Shown here in pieces: positions 1 to 7,871 of a DNA stretch of 44,016 bases. Positions within the stretch are counted from its first letter, which is position 1, and every line of letters begins with the position of its first letter. The notes below the pieces were generated by a model. The model was not told where the DNA came from. It did no database searches and saw only the letters and a list, made by a program, of their open reading frames with translations. The translations under genes were made by a program, and so were the position numbers. The stretch covers positions 1 to 44,016 of the forward strand of contig JAKBAA010000021.1 in NCBI GenBank assembly GCA_021809425.1. The letters are read 5' to 3'. Source of the DNA: Actinomycetes bacterium (lineage in GTDB: Bacteria; Actinomycetota; Acidimicrobiia; Acidimicrobiales; Bog-793).

Positions 1-430
1 TCTGAGTAGTGCAGCGCCCAGGCGGCTGCATAGGGCAGACGCCGTGACCAGCGGTTTCGTCGGGTCTGAAACCCGACGGTCGCACAATGCTCGTGAACCC
101 CCGCCACCAAGTACGGGCGCTTTTCGCGCCTCGTTGCGTATGCACAGGCCGCTGACCAGCATGTTTGGTCGGCGGCTTCTGTGTTTCTGGGGACAGTTTG
201 TGGGGACCTAGTCAGCCCTTGCGCATGCAGCCTATGCAAGGTGGCGCGAGCGCGAGCGGCCCGTACGCTGCGGTTTCGCGACCCAGGCGCGGGTCGGGCC
301 ACGCGTTGCATACGCATGCTCAGTGCATGCCCATGCGGCTGCCCTGATCAAAGGTCTCGGAGTCAGACCGGTCAAGGGCCTGGAGATCACCGCAGTCGCG
401 CTGAGCTCCCCCGTGTCTGGGTTCGTCAGC
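1..430. other. No intact gene recognised
   Basis: Short open frames occur on both strands, but none has a recognisable domain, a convincing ribosome binding site or a neighbour that would support it. The stretch holds one hairpin (58-78) and lies 3' of a DUF4143 ATPase remnant on the minus strand. The interval 569-844, between that remnant and the helicase gene, is likewise without a gene I can support. Confidence 0.5.
58..78. other. Perfect 8-bp hairpin, possible terminator
   Basis: CGTCGGGT and ACCCGACG pair perfectly across the five-base loop CTGAA. There is no T-run after it, so an intrinsic terminator role is only possible. It could serve a gene entering from the left edge of the window. 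Confidence 0.35.
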
Positions 431-568
431 CCCACAGGGCGCAGATGGGCACGGCGCGCGGATGCGGTCATCGAGATCGAACGCTCGTGGTCCAGTGTGG
501 AGGACGATGCCGGCGGTGAAGCGGTCTTGCAGCCGATCGCGGATCCGCGAGCGGGCGAACCGAGTCGG
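431..568 (-). pseudogene. Remnant of AAA ATPase C-terminal DUF4143 domain
   Basis: One minus-strand frame reads RDRLQDRFTAG then IVLHTGPRAFDLDDRI, followed by a degraded RAPCPSAPCG. This matches the closing segment of the DUF4143 domain at the end of many bacterial AAA ATPases, which typically reads (L)RDRL-D-F-AGVVLHTG-R-F-L-DR--A-PI-ALW. Only about 45 residues remain. The upstream ATPase core, Walker motifs and winged helix are absent, and the final PISALW-like motif is damaged. I read it as a decayed tail, the first of several remnants in the leftmost 9 kb. The rest of the frame on either side shows no homology I can recognise. Confidence 0.55.
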
Positions 569-844
569 CATCCTTATCGCGACGGCCTCGACCGCCGAAC
601 ACCACGCCGGAACGCCGGTCGTCCTTGAGGCGCTCACTTCGCCGAACGGCCCCTCGCGGTCGGGCGAGCGAGGCCTGCCCAGGTCCTCGGCCTCGGCCGC
701 CCCTGGATGCGAATCGTCTTGGACTACAACTTGGACCACAACTCGGAGGGGTTCGGTGCACGGGGAGCGACTGCGCACACGATCGACCTGGCCTGACCTG
801 CGCCCACAGAACTCAGGAACACTCGGTGCACGGTCGAGAGGCCT

Positions 845-3800
845 TTAGCAGTGCACGCGAGGCCCGTGAGCAACGGCTGGGCGAGCCACGGCGGCGGCAA
901 CCTCAGCGGCGACCACGCCTACCTCGCGATGACATCTCCATGCGGGCACTCGCAGCACCTGCCAGCCAAGGCCTGCAAGGACCCGGTCACGGGCGAGGTC
1001 ACGACGACGCGATCGACCTCGAGCATCGAGGTGCTCGTCCCCGTCCACCTCGATGTCGATGCGCCGGTCCTCGAGGAGGAGGGCCATGTCGAGGACGTAG
1101 CCCTCCACGTTCACCTTGAGGTGCGGTACGAACTCCGCCTCGTGCAACGCAGCGACGAGGCGCTCCTCGGCGACGCTGTCGATGCGCCACGGCGCTGCTT
1201 CGGGCTCGACGCCCTCGAACGCGGTCCGACGTAGCGAGGCGAGCGTCGGCACCTGGAAGTCGGTGGCTGCGCTCGGGTGTCCGACGACGACGAGCGAGCG
1301 CCGGGCCCTGCTGGCGGCGACGTTCACGAGGTTCCGCTCACGTTCGACCCAGCGCGCGCTGCGCTCGGAGATGCCGGGGGCGATCACGGTCGAGAAGACG
1401 ACCACGTCTCGCTCGTCGCCTTGGAGGCGATGCGCCGCACCACAGGTGAAGCCGGCCGCACCGAGTCGCTCGCGCCCGTATCTCCTTACCGCCAGCTCGT
1501 CGATCAAGGCGGCCTGGAGGGCGAAGGGGCTGACGACGGCGACAGAGACCTCCTCGTCGAGGAGCGTCCCGAGCAGCGCGACGACGTGCTCGGCCTCGGA
1601 GCGGTTCGACGCGCTGCCGTATTGGCCGCGCTCGGCGGTCCCCTCGACGTCGATCCAGGAGAGGCCACGCGCACCAGGAGGAAGGGAGGCCACGTCGGTC
1701 AGCACCTCGAGGCGGTCGCCGTAGAAAGCGGTGTTGAACCATCGGGCGATCTGGGGGTGGCAGCGGTAGTGCTCCTCGAGAAGGCAGACCCGCTCGGGGC
1801 CGACGACGGCCTCGAAGGCGAGGTACGCAGAGCCGCTCCCGTAGTCCTGGCCGGTGGCCCGTAGCTCGTGGCGGACAAGGCCGTGCACGTCGGCGAGGCG
1901 GTTCAAGCTGTGTTCGTCGAGGCCGACGATCGGCCGCAGCTGGTTCGGGTCGCCGACGACGGCGAGGCGCTTCGCCCGGTAGGCGAGGGGGAGCACCGCG
2001 GCGAGGCTGCACTGGCTCGCCTCGTCGACGATCACGAGGTCGAACAGGCCCGGGACGAGCGGGAAGTTCGGCTTCGCGGCGAGGGCGGTGCACGACCAGC
2101 CTCGCACCCCGCGTAGCGCTGCAGCGACGAGCCGCGAGAGCCCCGGTCCGCCGCCGCGTGCCGTGTCGAGCTGCGAGACGACGCCTGCGTGTCGGGCGAG
2201 GGTGGAGGCGCAGGTCGCCGCGATAGCGCTCCTGCTGGCAGCGACCCACGCCGCCTCCGTGTCCGACAGCGCCATCGCTTCGTCGCCGATGTGTCCATCG
2301 AGCTCGGCGATCTCCGATGCGCCGTCGCGAAGGGAGCGCTCGGCCGCTGCCCAGGCGACGAGGTCGTGGACGCTCGCCGTCGGCAGTGCGCCGACTCGCT
2401 GCAGCAGGCGCCGTCGGCGCCAGCCAGCAAGCAGGCGGGCCTCGGCGGCACGGCGCGCCATGACGAGCAGCGCATCGGGGCCGGGCGCGCGCTCCGGCGG
2501 CACGCGGTCGCCCCAGGAACGCTCGGCCGCGTCCTCGCACGCACGGGAGAACCCGGTGAGGGCTGCGACGAGCGCCTGGCGCCGCTCGAGCAGGTCGAGC
2601 AGCGCCCGGCGACCCGTCGCGGCGAGGGCGAGGTCGCGCCGGGCGGCCGTCTCGTCATGCGTCGCCGCCTTTGCCTCGGCGAGGAGCGCGCCGATCGTCT
2701 CCGGGAGCGCGTCACGGAAGGCCTTGTTCCCCGTGCGGACAAGGAGCGGGCGGGCGACCGCGCTGGCGCGCTCGGTCGCCACGTCGACCGCGGCGTTGTT
2801 CGTGGAGGCGACGAGCACGGTCTCACCGTCGAGCCAGGCGTTGGCCACCGCCGCGACGACCACCTGGCTCTTGCCGGTGCCGGGCGGACCCGTCACGACC
2901 GTGAGCGGTGCGGTCCGCAGCTCGTCGACGACGCGCTCTTGGGAGCCGTTGAGCGGCAGGGGAGAGGCCGCCGGGCGCGGCGCGCCAAAGGGTGGTGGGA
3001 GCGGGTGCCAGCCGAGGAGATGGGCAGCGGCGGTCCCTCGCCAGTCGCTTCGATGCTCGAGCGCGGCCAGCTCCTCGAGGAGGCCCTTCGTCATCGCCGG
3101 GCTCTGGCTCTGCACGACGAGGGCGACGTTGTGGATCCCGGGAGCGCAAGGAAGCGTGCGTCGGAGCGAACGGGGGTCGACCGGTGGCGCGCACGCGTCG
3201 AGGACCGTGGCCAGCGCCGACGTGAGGCTCGACATCGCCCCGGCGTCACCGAAAGGCAGGCCGTCGGCGACGATGGAGGAGAGCTGCTCGGCCGTCTCCG
3301 CCTCGAGCAGCTCGCCGGCGAGAAGACCCGGGTTCAGGGAGGGCTCGTCGTCCGAAGGGCCGGTGCAGGTCGCGCCCTCCTCGGGCGGGCTCAAGTCCGT
3401 GACGAGCACCGGCACGACCCGGAGCCGTCCCGTCCGATCTGCTCGCAGGAGCACCGGCCACCCGTAGCGGAGGGTCTCGCCGGGCCGCAGACGCGAAAAG
3501 CGCGACTGCAGGTCGTCGCCGAGGGGGAGGAGGTCGCCGGTGCCGCAGACGAGGCGCTCTTCGTGAAGGGGGAGCACGCTCCAGCGCGAGCGTTCCTCGT
3601 AGCACGCGAGGTCACCGGCCGCCTCGGTGGCGACGCACGCCCGCAGGTAGGCGACGAGGCGCTGCCAGCGCTGCTGGAGCTCGCCGTCCTCGGCGCTCGG
3701 TGCGGGAGCAACCTCGGCGGTGCGCTTCGACGCGGGTCGGGAAGGGCCGCACGCAGCACAGAGGAGCGCGTGGGTCCTCGGCGACCACCATGCCGAGGTG

Positions 3801-3955
3801 CCCGACGGCAGGTGGATGTGACAGCAATGGCAGCTGCCGGCGTACCTGGTGCGGTCGAGCCACTTGAGTTCCCCTGGCGATGACACCGCGGCCTGTCTCG
3901 TCTTCCCGTCCCCCTGTTTGGCTGCGAGAGCCGATGACCAGCTGGGTCCGGTCAA
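845..3955 (-). CDS. Zn-ribbon / SF1 helicase / DUF559 nuclease fusion
   Basis: This is a 1036-residue protein in three parts. Near residues 42-69 lies a CxxC...CxxC zinc-binding unit (CHCC ... CAAC) around an AWW motif. Residues about 335-930 form a Upf1/Dna2-like superfamily 1 helicase, with Walker A GPPGTGKS (356-363), the Walker B line LVIVDEASQ, the GDPNQLRP motif, and a late RLQGDERDVVVFS segment. The last about 80 residues read IDIEVDGDEH, then ARDRVLAGLGWQVLRVP, which is the DUF559/Vsr-like PD-(D/E)XK fold. It probably unwinds and cuts DNA, and such fusions are common in anti-phage or DNA-repair islands; that role is inferred. The start shown is TTG. A GTG at 3886 is an alternative and still keeps the zinc motif. 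It stands alone, with the DUF433 gene about 150 bp upstream. Confidence 0.85.
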   Translation of the reverse strand: MTGPSWSSALAAKQGDGKTRQAAVSSPGELKWLDRTRYAGSCHCCHIHLPSGTSAWWSPRTHALLCAACGPSRPASKRTAEVAPAPSAEDGELQQRWQRLVAYLRACVATEAAGDLACYEERSRWSVLPLHEERLVCGTGDLLPLGDDLQSRFSRLRPGETLRYGWPVLLRADRTGRLRVVPVLVTDLSPPEEGATCTGPSDDEPSLNPGLLAGELLEAETAEQLSSIVADGLPFGDAGAMSSLTSALATVLDACAPPVDPRSLRRTLPCAPGIHNVALVVQSQSPAMTKGLLEELAALEHRSDWRGTAAAHLLGWHPLPPPFGAPRPAASPLPLNGSQERVVDELRTAPLTVVTGPPGTGKSQVVVAAVANAWLDGETVLVASTNNAAVDVATERASAVARPLLVRTGNKAFRDALPETIGALLAEAKAATHDETAARRDLALAATGRRALLDLLERRQALVAALTGFSRACEDAAERSWGDRVPPERAPGPDALLVMARRAAEARLLAGWRRRRLLQRVGALPTASVHDLVAWAAAERSLRDGASEIAELDGHIGDEAMALSDTEAAWVAASRSAIAATCASTLARHAGVVSQLDTARGGGPGLSRLVAAALRGVRGWSCTALAAKPNFPLVPGLFDLVIVDEASQCSLAAVLPLAYRAKRLAVVGDPNQLRPIVGLDEHSLNRLADVHGLVRHELRATGQDYGSGSAYLAFEAVVGPERVCLLEEHYRCHPQIARWFNTAFYGDRLEVLTDVASLPPGARGLSWIDVEGTAERGQYGSASNRSEAEHVVALLGTLLDEEVSVAVVSPFALQAALIDELAVRRYGRERLGAAGFTCGAAHRLQGDERDVVVFSTVIAPGISERSARWVERERNLVNVAASRARRSLVVVGHPSAATDFQVPTLASLRRTAFEGVEPEAAPWRIDSVAEERLVAALHEAEFVPHLKVNVEGYVLDMALLLEDRRIDIEVDGDEHLDARGRSRRRDLARDRVLAGLGWQVLRVPAWRCHREVGVVAAEVAAAVARPAVAHGPRVHC

Positions 3956-4105
3956 GCGGTCGGCCCGCTCCTCCGGGGTCTAACGGCGGCCCCTGGGCGG
4001 TAGTTGAGGGGACCTACCTGGGAAAAGGTGTGTGGGACGCCTCAGGTCGTGGCGGTCGGCTGCGTTCGCCTGATCGGCGAGCCGGGACAGCGTCGATGCG
4101 GAGCG

Positions 4106-4336
4106 TCACTCCATAGGGCGAGGCGGCGCCTCGCTCTCCCCGCCGGCACTTGCGGCGTAGTCCAGCGCCTCCGCGATGTCCACGTCGGTCAGCTGGTGGA
4201 AGTCTTCGAGGAGCTCGTCAAGCGTCATCCCATCCAAGAGCGACGCCACGATCGTGGCCACGGGGATCCGGGTGCCGCGAATGCAAGGTGCGTCGCCCAT
4301 CACGGCGTGATCAACAGAGATCCTGTCGAATGCCAC
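4106..4336 (-). CDS. DUF433 antitoxin-like protein, orphan
   Basis: This 76-residue protein reads ISVDHAVMGDAPCIRGTRIP, then VATIVASLLDGMTLDELLEDF and DIAEALDYAA. That is the complete DUF433 pattern: an N-terminal GxPCIRGTRIP strand-turn followed by a helix-turn-helix-like three-helix unit. Family members usually act as the antitoxin-like, DNA-binding partner of a DUF5615 (Mut7-C, PIN-like) toxin encoded just downstream. Here the next gene on the same strand is the 1036-residue helicase, so no canonical partner is present. It could be a solitary regulator or what is left of a toxin-antitoxin pair. The C-terminus (GGESEAPPRPME) is unstructured. Confidence 0.8.
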   Translation of the reverse strand: MAFDRISVDHAVMGDAPCIRGTRIPVATIVASLLDGMTLDELLEDFHQLTDVDIAEALDYAASAGGESEAPPRPME

Positions 4337-4606
4337 GATTCGATGCTATGAGGTGCCGATGCAGGCTGAGGAACCCTGGCGCTAGGCGAGCCCAGTCGTC
4401 GGCGATGCGAGCCGTACGAGGTGCTCACCCTGTTCACACTTCGAACCTTCGGGCTGCTGGAGCGCGAGCGCACGGGGCTTGGGCTGTGGACAACCCTGGG
4501 CGCGAGCCGGCGACGCCGTGAGCTGCTGGAAGGCCGCGAAGCCCGCACTGGGGCGCAATGAAAGGAGGAACCTTCGGGATCGGTCGGGATCGTTTCGCCG
4601 AACCCC

Positions 4607-5269
4607 GAGGAGGCCGATGAGCGCACCGATGTCCGCGGCTTCCCATGCCCGCTTGAAGTTCCTGACGACGACGGGCTGCTGGGCTGGCGGGTCGTCGATG
4701 CCTCCGAGAGCCCGAGCGGCGCGCGTGCGGCGCCGCGCTGAGGCGGCCAGCTGGCGGCAGGCGCCCGGCGAGCGGCCGGTGATCTCCGCCACCTCGCTTT
4801 AGGGGTAGCAGAACACGTCGTGCAGGATGAACGCCACCCGCTCGGCGGGGGTCATCGACTCGAGCACGACCAGGAAGGCCATGGCGACCGACTCGTCCAG
4901 GGTTACCCGTTCCGCAGGGTCGAGCGCGGTGCGCCCCACTTGCCCACCTGGCCGTTCGCCAGGGTCGGGGGGCGGCTCGGGGATCCATTCGCCCCGGTAG
5001 CGTTCCCGCCTCGCCCGCGCCGAGCCGAGCAGATCGAGGCAGATGCGGCTGGCGACAGTGGTCAGCCAGGCGCCCGGAGATGCGATGGCGTCCTGCTGCT
5101 GGGCGGGCATGGCGTACCAACGGGCGTAGGTCTCCTGCGCCGCGTCCTGCGCGTCGGCCGTCGAGCCCAGCGGCCGGTAGGCGAGATTGACCAGCCCGCG
5201 GCGCTCGCTCGTGATCGCGCTCAGGCTCGGACCAGGCTCGCTGCCCCCTGGCCCGGATCGTTCGCTCAT
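4607..5269 (-). pseudogene. SigJ-like ECF sigma factor broken by an in-frame TAA
   Basis: The N-terminal part has region 2 (GLVNLAYRPLGSTADAQDA and AQETYARWYA) and the GAWLTTVASRICLDLLGSAR segment. Region 4 then begins ESMTPAERVAFILHDVFCYP. At 4799-4801 a TAA replaces the tyrosine codon expected in FCYPYxE, and the same frame continues SEVAEITGRSPGACRQLAAS, the rest of the region 4 helix-turn-helix. The downstream SnoaL-like domain typical of SigJ/ECF41 proteins is lost soon after EAADIGALIGLL (about 4607). Without readthrough the product ends inside region 4 and cannot bind the -35 element. The start chosen is the ATG at 5269; an in-frame start at 5296 also exists. The single-base stop in otherwise conserved sequence suggests recent inactivation or a sequencing error, but the missing C-terminal domain favours real decay. 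Confidence 0.8.
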
Positions 5270-5441
5270 CGTCCACGTGCCTCCGTCGGCTCGCACCTGT
5301 TCTCACCAAGTCGACGAGCCAGGGCCTCGGAGTGCAAGGCCGGCCGACGCTCGCCCTGACACTCGGCGGGCTCGTTTCGTCGTACTGGCGGAGAAGAGCA
5401 CCACGCGGCGCAGCCGAGACGGAGCCGGCCGTGCGTCAGGG

Positions 5442-5457
5442 ATACCCCTAGGGGTGT
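5442..5457 (+). promoter_or_regulatory. CsoR/CstR-type operator
   Basis: ATACCCCTAGGGGTGT is a near-perfect inverted repeat (one arm-end mismatch) of the ATACCC...GGGTAT class bound by Cu(I)-sensing CsoR and persulfide-sensing CstR repressors. It ends 15 bp before the DUF2892 ATG. A -10-like TACGGT at 5460-5465 places the transcription start close to the ATG, so the operator would cover the -35/-10 spacer. No CsoR/CstR gene is in the window. The operator identity follows from the pattern only. Confidence 0.65.
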
Positions 5458-5471
5458 GCTACGGTGTGAGG

Positions 5472-5753
5472 ATGACGCCGACACGCGCTGGCCTGAGGTC
5501 CTGCTCGACGACCGCCGATCCCGACGCTGGCCCGTCGGGGTGGCCCAAGAGCCGCATCCTGTTCCTCCTGGCCGGCACCTTCACCCTTGCCGGCACGGCG
5601 CTCGCAGCCGGCGTCAGCCATTGGTTCGCGCTGCTCCCTGCCGGCGTCGGGGCCAACCAGCTGCTCTTCGTCGCGACCGGCTGGTGCCCGGCGTCGGCGC
5701 TCCTGGACCGGCTGCGGCCGGGCGTCACCAACCAAGCGCCCGCCGAGGCCTGA
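5472..5753 (+). CDS. DUF2892 (YgaP-like) small membrane protein
   Basis: This 93-residue protein has a polar N-terminus, then two hydrophobic helices (RILFLLAGTFTLAGTALAA and FALLPAGVGANQLLFVATG) and the ending WCPASALLDRLRPG. This is the DUF2892 pattern, with the WCP(A/M)S motif seen after the second helix in the C-terminal part of YgaP and stand-alone relatives. These proteins accompany rhodaneses and sulfide/persulfide detoxification genes. The start at 5472 fits a leaderless transcript, because the putative -10 lies only 7 bp upstream and no clear Shine-Dalgarno is visible. The CsoR/CstR-like operator upstream supports a sulfur-stress role. No rhodanese gene is adjacent, so function remains inferred. 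Confidence 0.75.
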   Translation: MTPTRAGLRSCSTTADPDAGPSGWPKSRILFLLAGTFTLAGTALAAGVSHWFALLPAGVGANQLLFVATGWCPASALLDRLRPGVTNQAPAEA

Positions 5754-5878
5754 GGCGCCCGAAGGGCAGGCGCCGCCCGATGCGCCCCGTTGGCCCGGGC
5801 TTACCGGGCAGGAGAGGCGGCGGGCCCGTGACGCACCGGGCGGGGCGGCCGGACGACACAGCGAGCGGCCGCTAGGCC

Positions 5879-5914
5879 GGCGCGCCGGGCACGGTGCACC
5901 GCACCCGGCGCGCC
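5879..5914. terminator. Bidirectional terminator-like inverted repeat
   Basis: GGCGCGCCGGG and CCCGGCGCGCC form a perfect 11-bp stem around a loop that itself contains the palindrome CGGTGCACCG. It lies between the DUF2892 stop (5753) and the stop of the minus-strand solute-binding-protein remnant (5931), the expected place for a terminator shared by convergent genes. It lacks a T-tract, as many actinobacterial terminators do. Confidence 0.6.
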
Positions 5915-5930
5915 CGACCCTCGATGCGGG

Positions 5931-6400
5931 CTACTTGTTGTTGTACCCGTACTGCCAGAGGATGGTCGGGTCCACCGAAACCACCGGCAGCGGGGTCGAC
6001 AGCCCGGGCGCGCCGGCGTTGTGGACGTCGACGTTCTCGCCGTCGAAGGCGAACAGGAACGGCCCCCAGGCGGTCCGGGCGATGAGCTCGGCCGCCGCGT
6101 CATAGTAGGTGTGGTGGGCCTTGGCCACGGTCGAGTTGGCCGCGTCGTTGAGAGGGAACCGAGGACGCGCTTCTCGTGAACAGCCCGGCCGGCGCCTCGA
6201 AGGACTGCCCGCACGAGCTCTGGTCGTTGAACAGCTTGGCGTCGAGGACCTTGCAGTCGATGGCGTCGTGGACGGCCTGACGGGCCTTCAAGTTTGTTGA
6301 ACGGTGTGCTCGCCGTGTTGAGCTGGATGTCGTAGGGCGACGTGGACGGCTCGTGGACGGTGTCGAAGTGCTTGGCGAGGGCGCTGAGGAGCTGGGGCAT
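5931..6400 (-). pseudogene. Frameshifted remnant of a family-5 ABC solute-binding protein
   Basis: Three minus-strand frames join into one SBP_bac_5 (peptide/nickel-type) sequence. Frame one (6400-6290) reads QLLSALAKHFDTVHEPSTS, then PYDIQLNTASTPFNKL. A one-base shift near 6290 leads to frame two (6291-6178), KARQAVHDAIDCKVLDAKLF and EAPAGLF. A further jump leads to frame three (about 6155-5931), AKAHHTYYDAAAELIA, then PGLSTPLPVVSVDPTILW. The pattern NT...PPFN..(K/R)AR.A...AID.K.L...LF is highly characteristic of the family. The N-terminal lipoprotein region and about 150 residues between GLF and KAHHTYY are missing. No permease or ATPase genes of the system are near. Confidence 0.8.
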
Positions 6401-6627
6401 GGAGCTGCTCGGCGAGGTCGCGGGCCCGCCGGTGAACCGCCTGTGAGCTTCCTGGTGGCCGGCCCGGGGCTGGCTTCGGCAGGGTTTGGCGTCGTCTGGC
6501 GCGTGGTGCGTGACGCATGAGCGGCTGGGCCGGTTCGTCGGCGGGGCTCGGGCCGGCAAGCCCGCGCCGCACGGTCGAGGGGTTGCGAACTTCCGGTCGG
6601 GCAGCGTTGCTGTGGGAGAATCGGGCG

Positions 6628-7515
6628 ATGAAGGAAGTCGCTCTGGGCGACGCCCAGAAGTCGCCGGAGGCGTCCACCTTCGCCGCTTGCGTGGCGACCA
6701 TCCTGGAGCTGTCGCTCGAGGAGGTTCCCCAGCCGGCACCGGGGCAGGACCCGGCCACCGGCTGGGCCGTCTCGCGCTGGCTGGGAGGGATGGGCCTCGG
6801 TCTGGTGCCGGTTGCGGATGCCGCCACGTTCTCATGGCCAGGCCCGTGGGTGGCGCGGGTCCAGTCCGCCGAGAACGAGGAAGTTCGATTCGTCGTGATG
6901 TACGGGGTGCCCTCTGGTGTGGTCTACGACCCTGCCGGGGCTGCACAACGGGACGGCTTCATGATCATCGACGGCTACGTCATCGCGCCAGGCGATGTGG
7001 CTCTGGTGCGTCCCCCGGAGCCTCCCCTGTCCGCCGCGGCGGGAGCAGTCGAGAGCATCTGGGTGGCCTCAACCGCCGGGGATCCAGCCCGTCCGCTCCG
7101 ACGGGTCCTCGCTCTGCCCGGCCTGGGCCTCGACGGTGATCGGCACGTGACCGGGACGGGAACCTTCCCCTCTTGGCTGCCTGGCAGCGCCCTCACCCTC
7201 ATCGAGGCAGAGGTATGCGAGTCTTTCGACCCGCCACTACTGGCCAACGAGCACCGGCGCAACGTCGTCACCCGGGGGATCGACCTCAACCCCCTCGTTG
7301 GCCGCGACTTCAGCATCGGCGCCGTGCGCTGCCGGGGCGTGCGGCTCTGCGAGCCCTGCCGGGTCTTCGCCCGCTACGCGGGTCGGCCGGTCATCCGGCC
7401 CTTGGTGCATCGCGGCGGCCTGCGAGCAGACATCCTCGGACAAGGCGTGATCGCCGTCGGCGACGCGGTATCCGCTGCTGCCGAACGGCCGCAACGGCGC
7501 CAACCCTCAGCCTGA
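6628..7515 (+). CDS. MOSC-domain protein with extra N-terminal domain
   Basis: This is a 295-residue protein. The C-terminal half (about 150-280) is a MOSC domain, the fold that carries sulfur on a cysteine in molybdenum-cofactor sulfurases and YiiM/YuaD-type N-hydroxylate reductases. Visible are GLGLDGDRHVTG, ALTLIEAEVCESF, NEHRRNVVTRGIDLNPLVG, and the conserved cysteine pair in RLCEPCRVF, then HRGGLRADIL. The N-terminal 140 residues (AACVATILELSLEEVP ... GFMIIDGYVIAPGDVALV) resemble the opening of papain-like small proteins of the form C-ACVASLLxLPLEEVP, but the usual first cysteine is absent, so activity is doubtful. The ATG at 6628 with GGGAGA about 10 bp upstream is preferred over the upstream in-frame ATG at 6517. 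It is the only intact gene in a stretch of remnants. Confidence 0.75.
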   Translation: MKEVALGDAQKSPEASTFAACVATILELSLEEVPQPAPGQDPATGWAVSRWLGGMGLGLVPVADAATFSWPGPWVARVQSAENEEVRFVVMYGVPSGVVYDPAGAAQRDGFMIIDGYVIAPGDVALVRPPEPPLSAAAGAVESIWVASTAGDPARPLRRVLALPGLGLDGDRHVTGTGTFPSWLPGSALTLIEAEVCESFDPPLLANEHRRNVVTRGIDLNPLVGRDFSIGAVRCRGVRLCEPCRVFARYAGRPVIRPLVHRGGLRADILGQGVIAVGDAVSAAAERPQRRQPSA

Positions 7516-7871
7516 GCTCGCTCGTCGAGCGATCCGCTGAGCGGCCACGACGACATCCAGGAAGTCCCAGCGACCGACTCCACTGGACCGACTACCGCGA
7601 GACGTGCCGGTCAGCCGTTCCGTCCGTCGGACATGGCGGGCGCTCCAGGTGAGGGTGTCGTGACGGCGGCAACGGATCGCCGGGCGTATGCCTGGGCTGA
7701 TCAACGAACGATCCGAGATCCGCTTGGCCCTGGCCAAGCCCTCGTGATTGCACTTGGCCCCTGCGCTGTTTGGCGGGTGGACAGCCTCCATCGCCTTCTC
7801 GGACCGAGATGGCTCCGCTTGCGGGCGACGGTCGTAGCGTTGCGCGAGTGCGATCGCCGTGGCTCGTGTGG
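7516..7871. other. No gene recognised
   Basis: A minus-strand frame of about 120 codons spans this stretch (7507-7875), but its sequence has no domain I recognise, no clear ribosome binding site, and the irregular composition of non-coding DNA. It lies between the MOSC gene and the lipase remnant and is probably decayed sequence. Confidence 0.4.

Noticed and set aside
320-778. Whole 152-codon minus-strand frame as a gene
   Set aside because: Only residues about 71-116 resemble a known domain (DUF4143). The rest is unlike any protein, so only the remnant is annotated.
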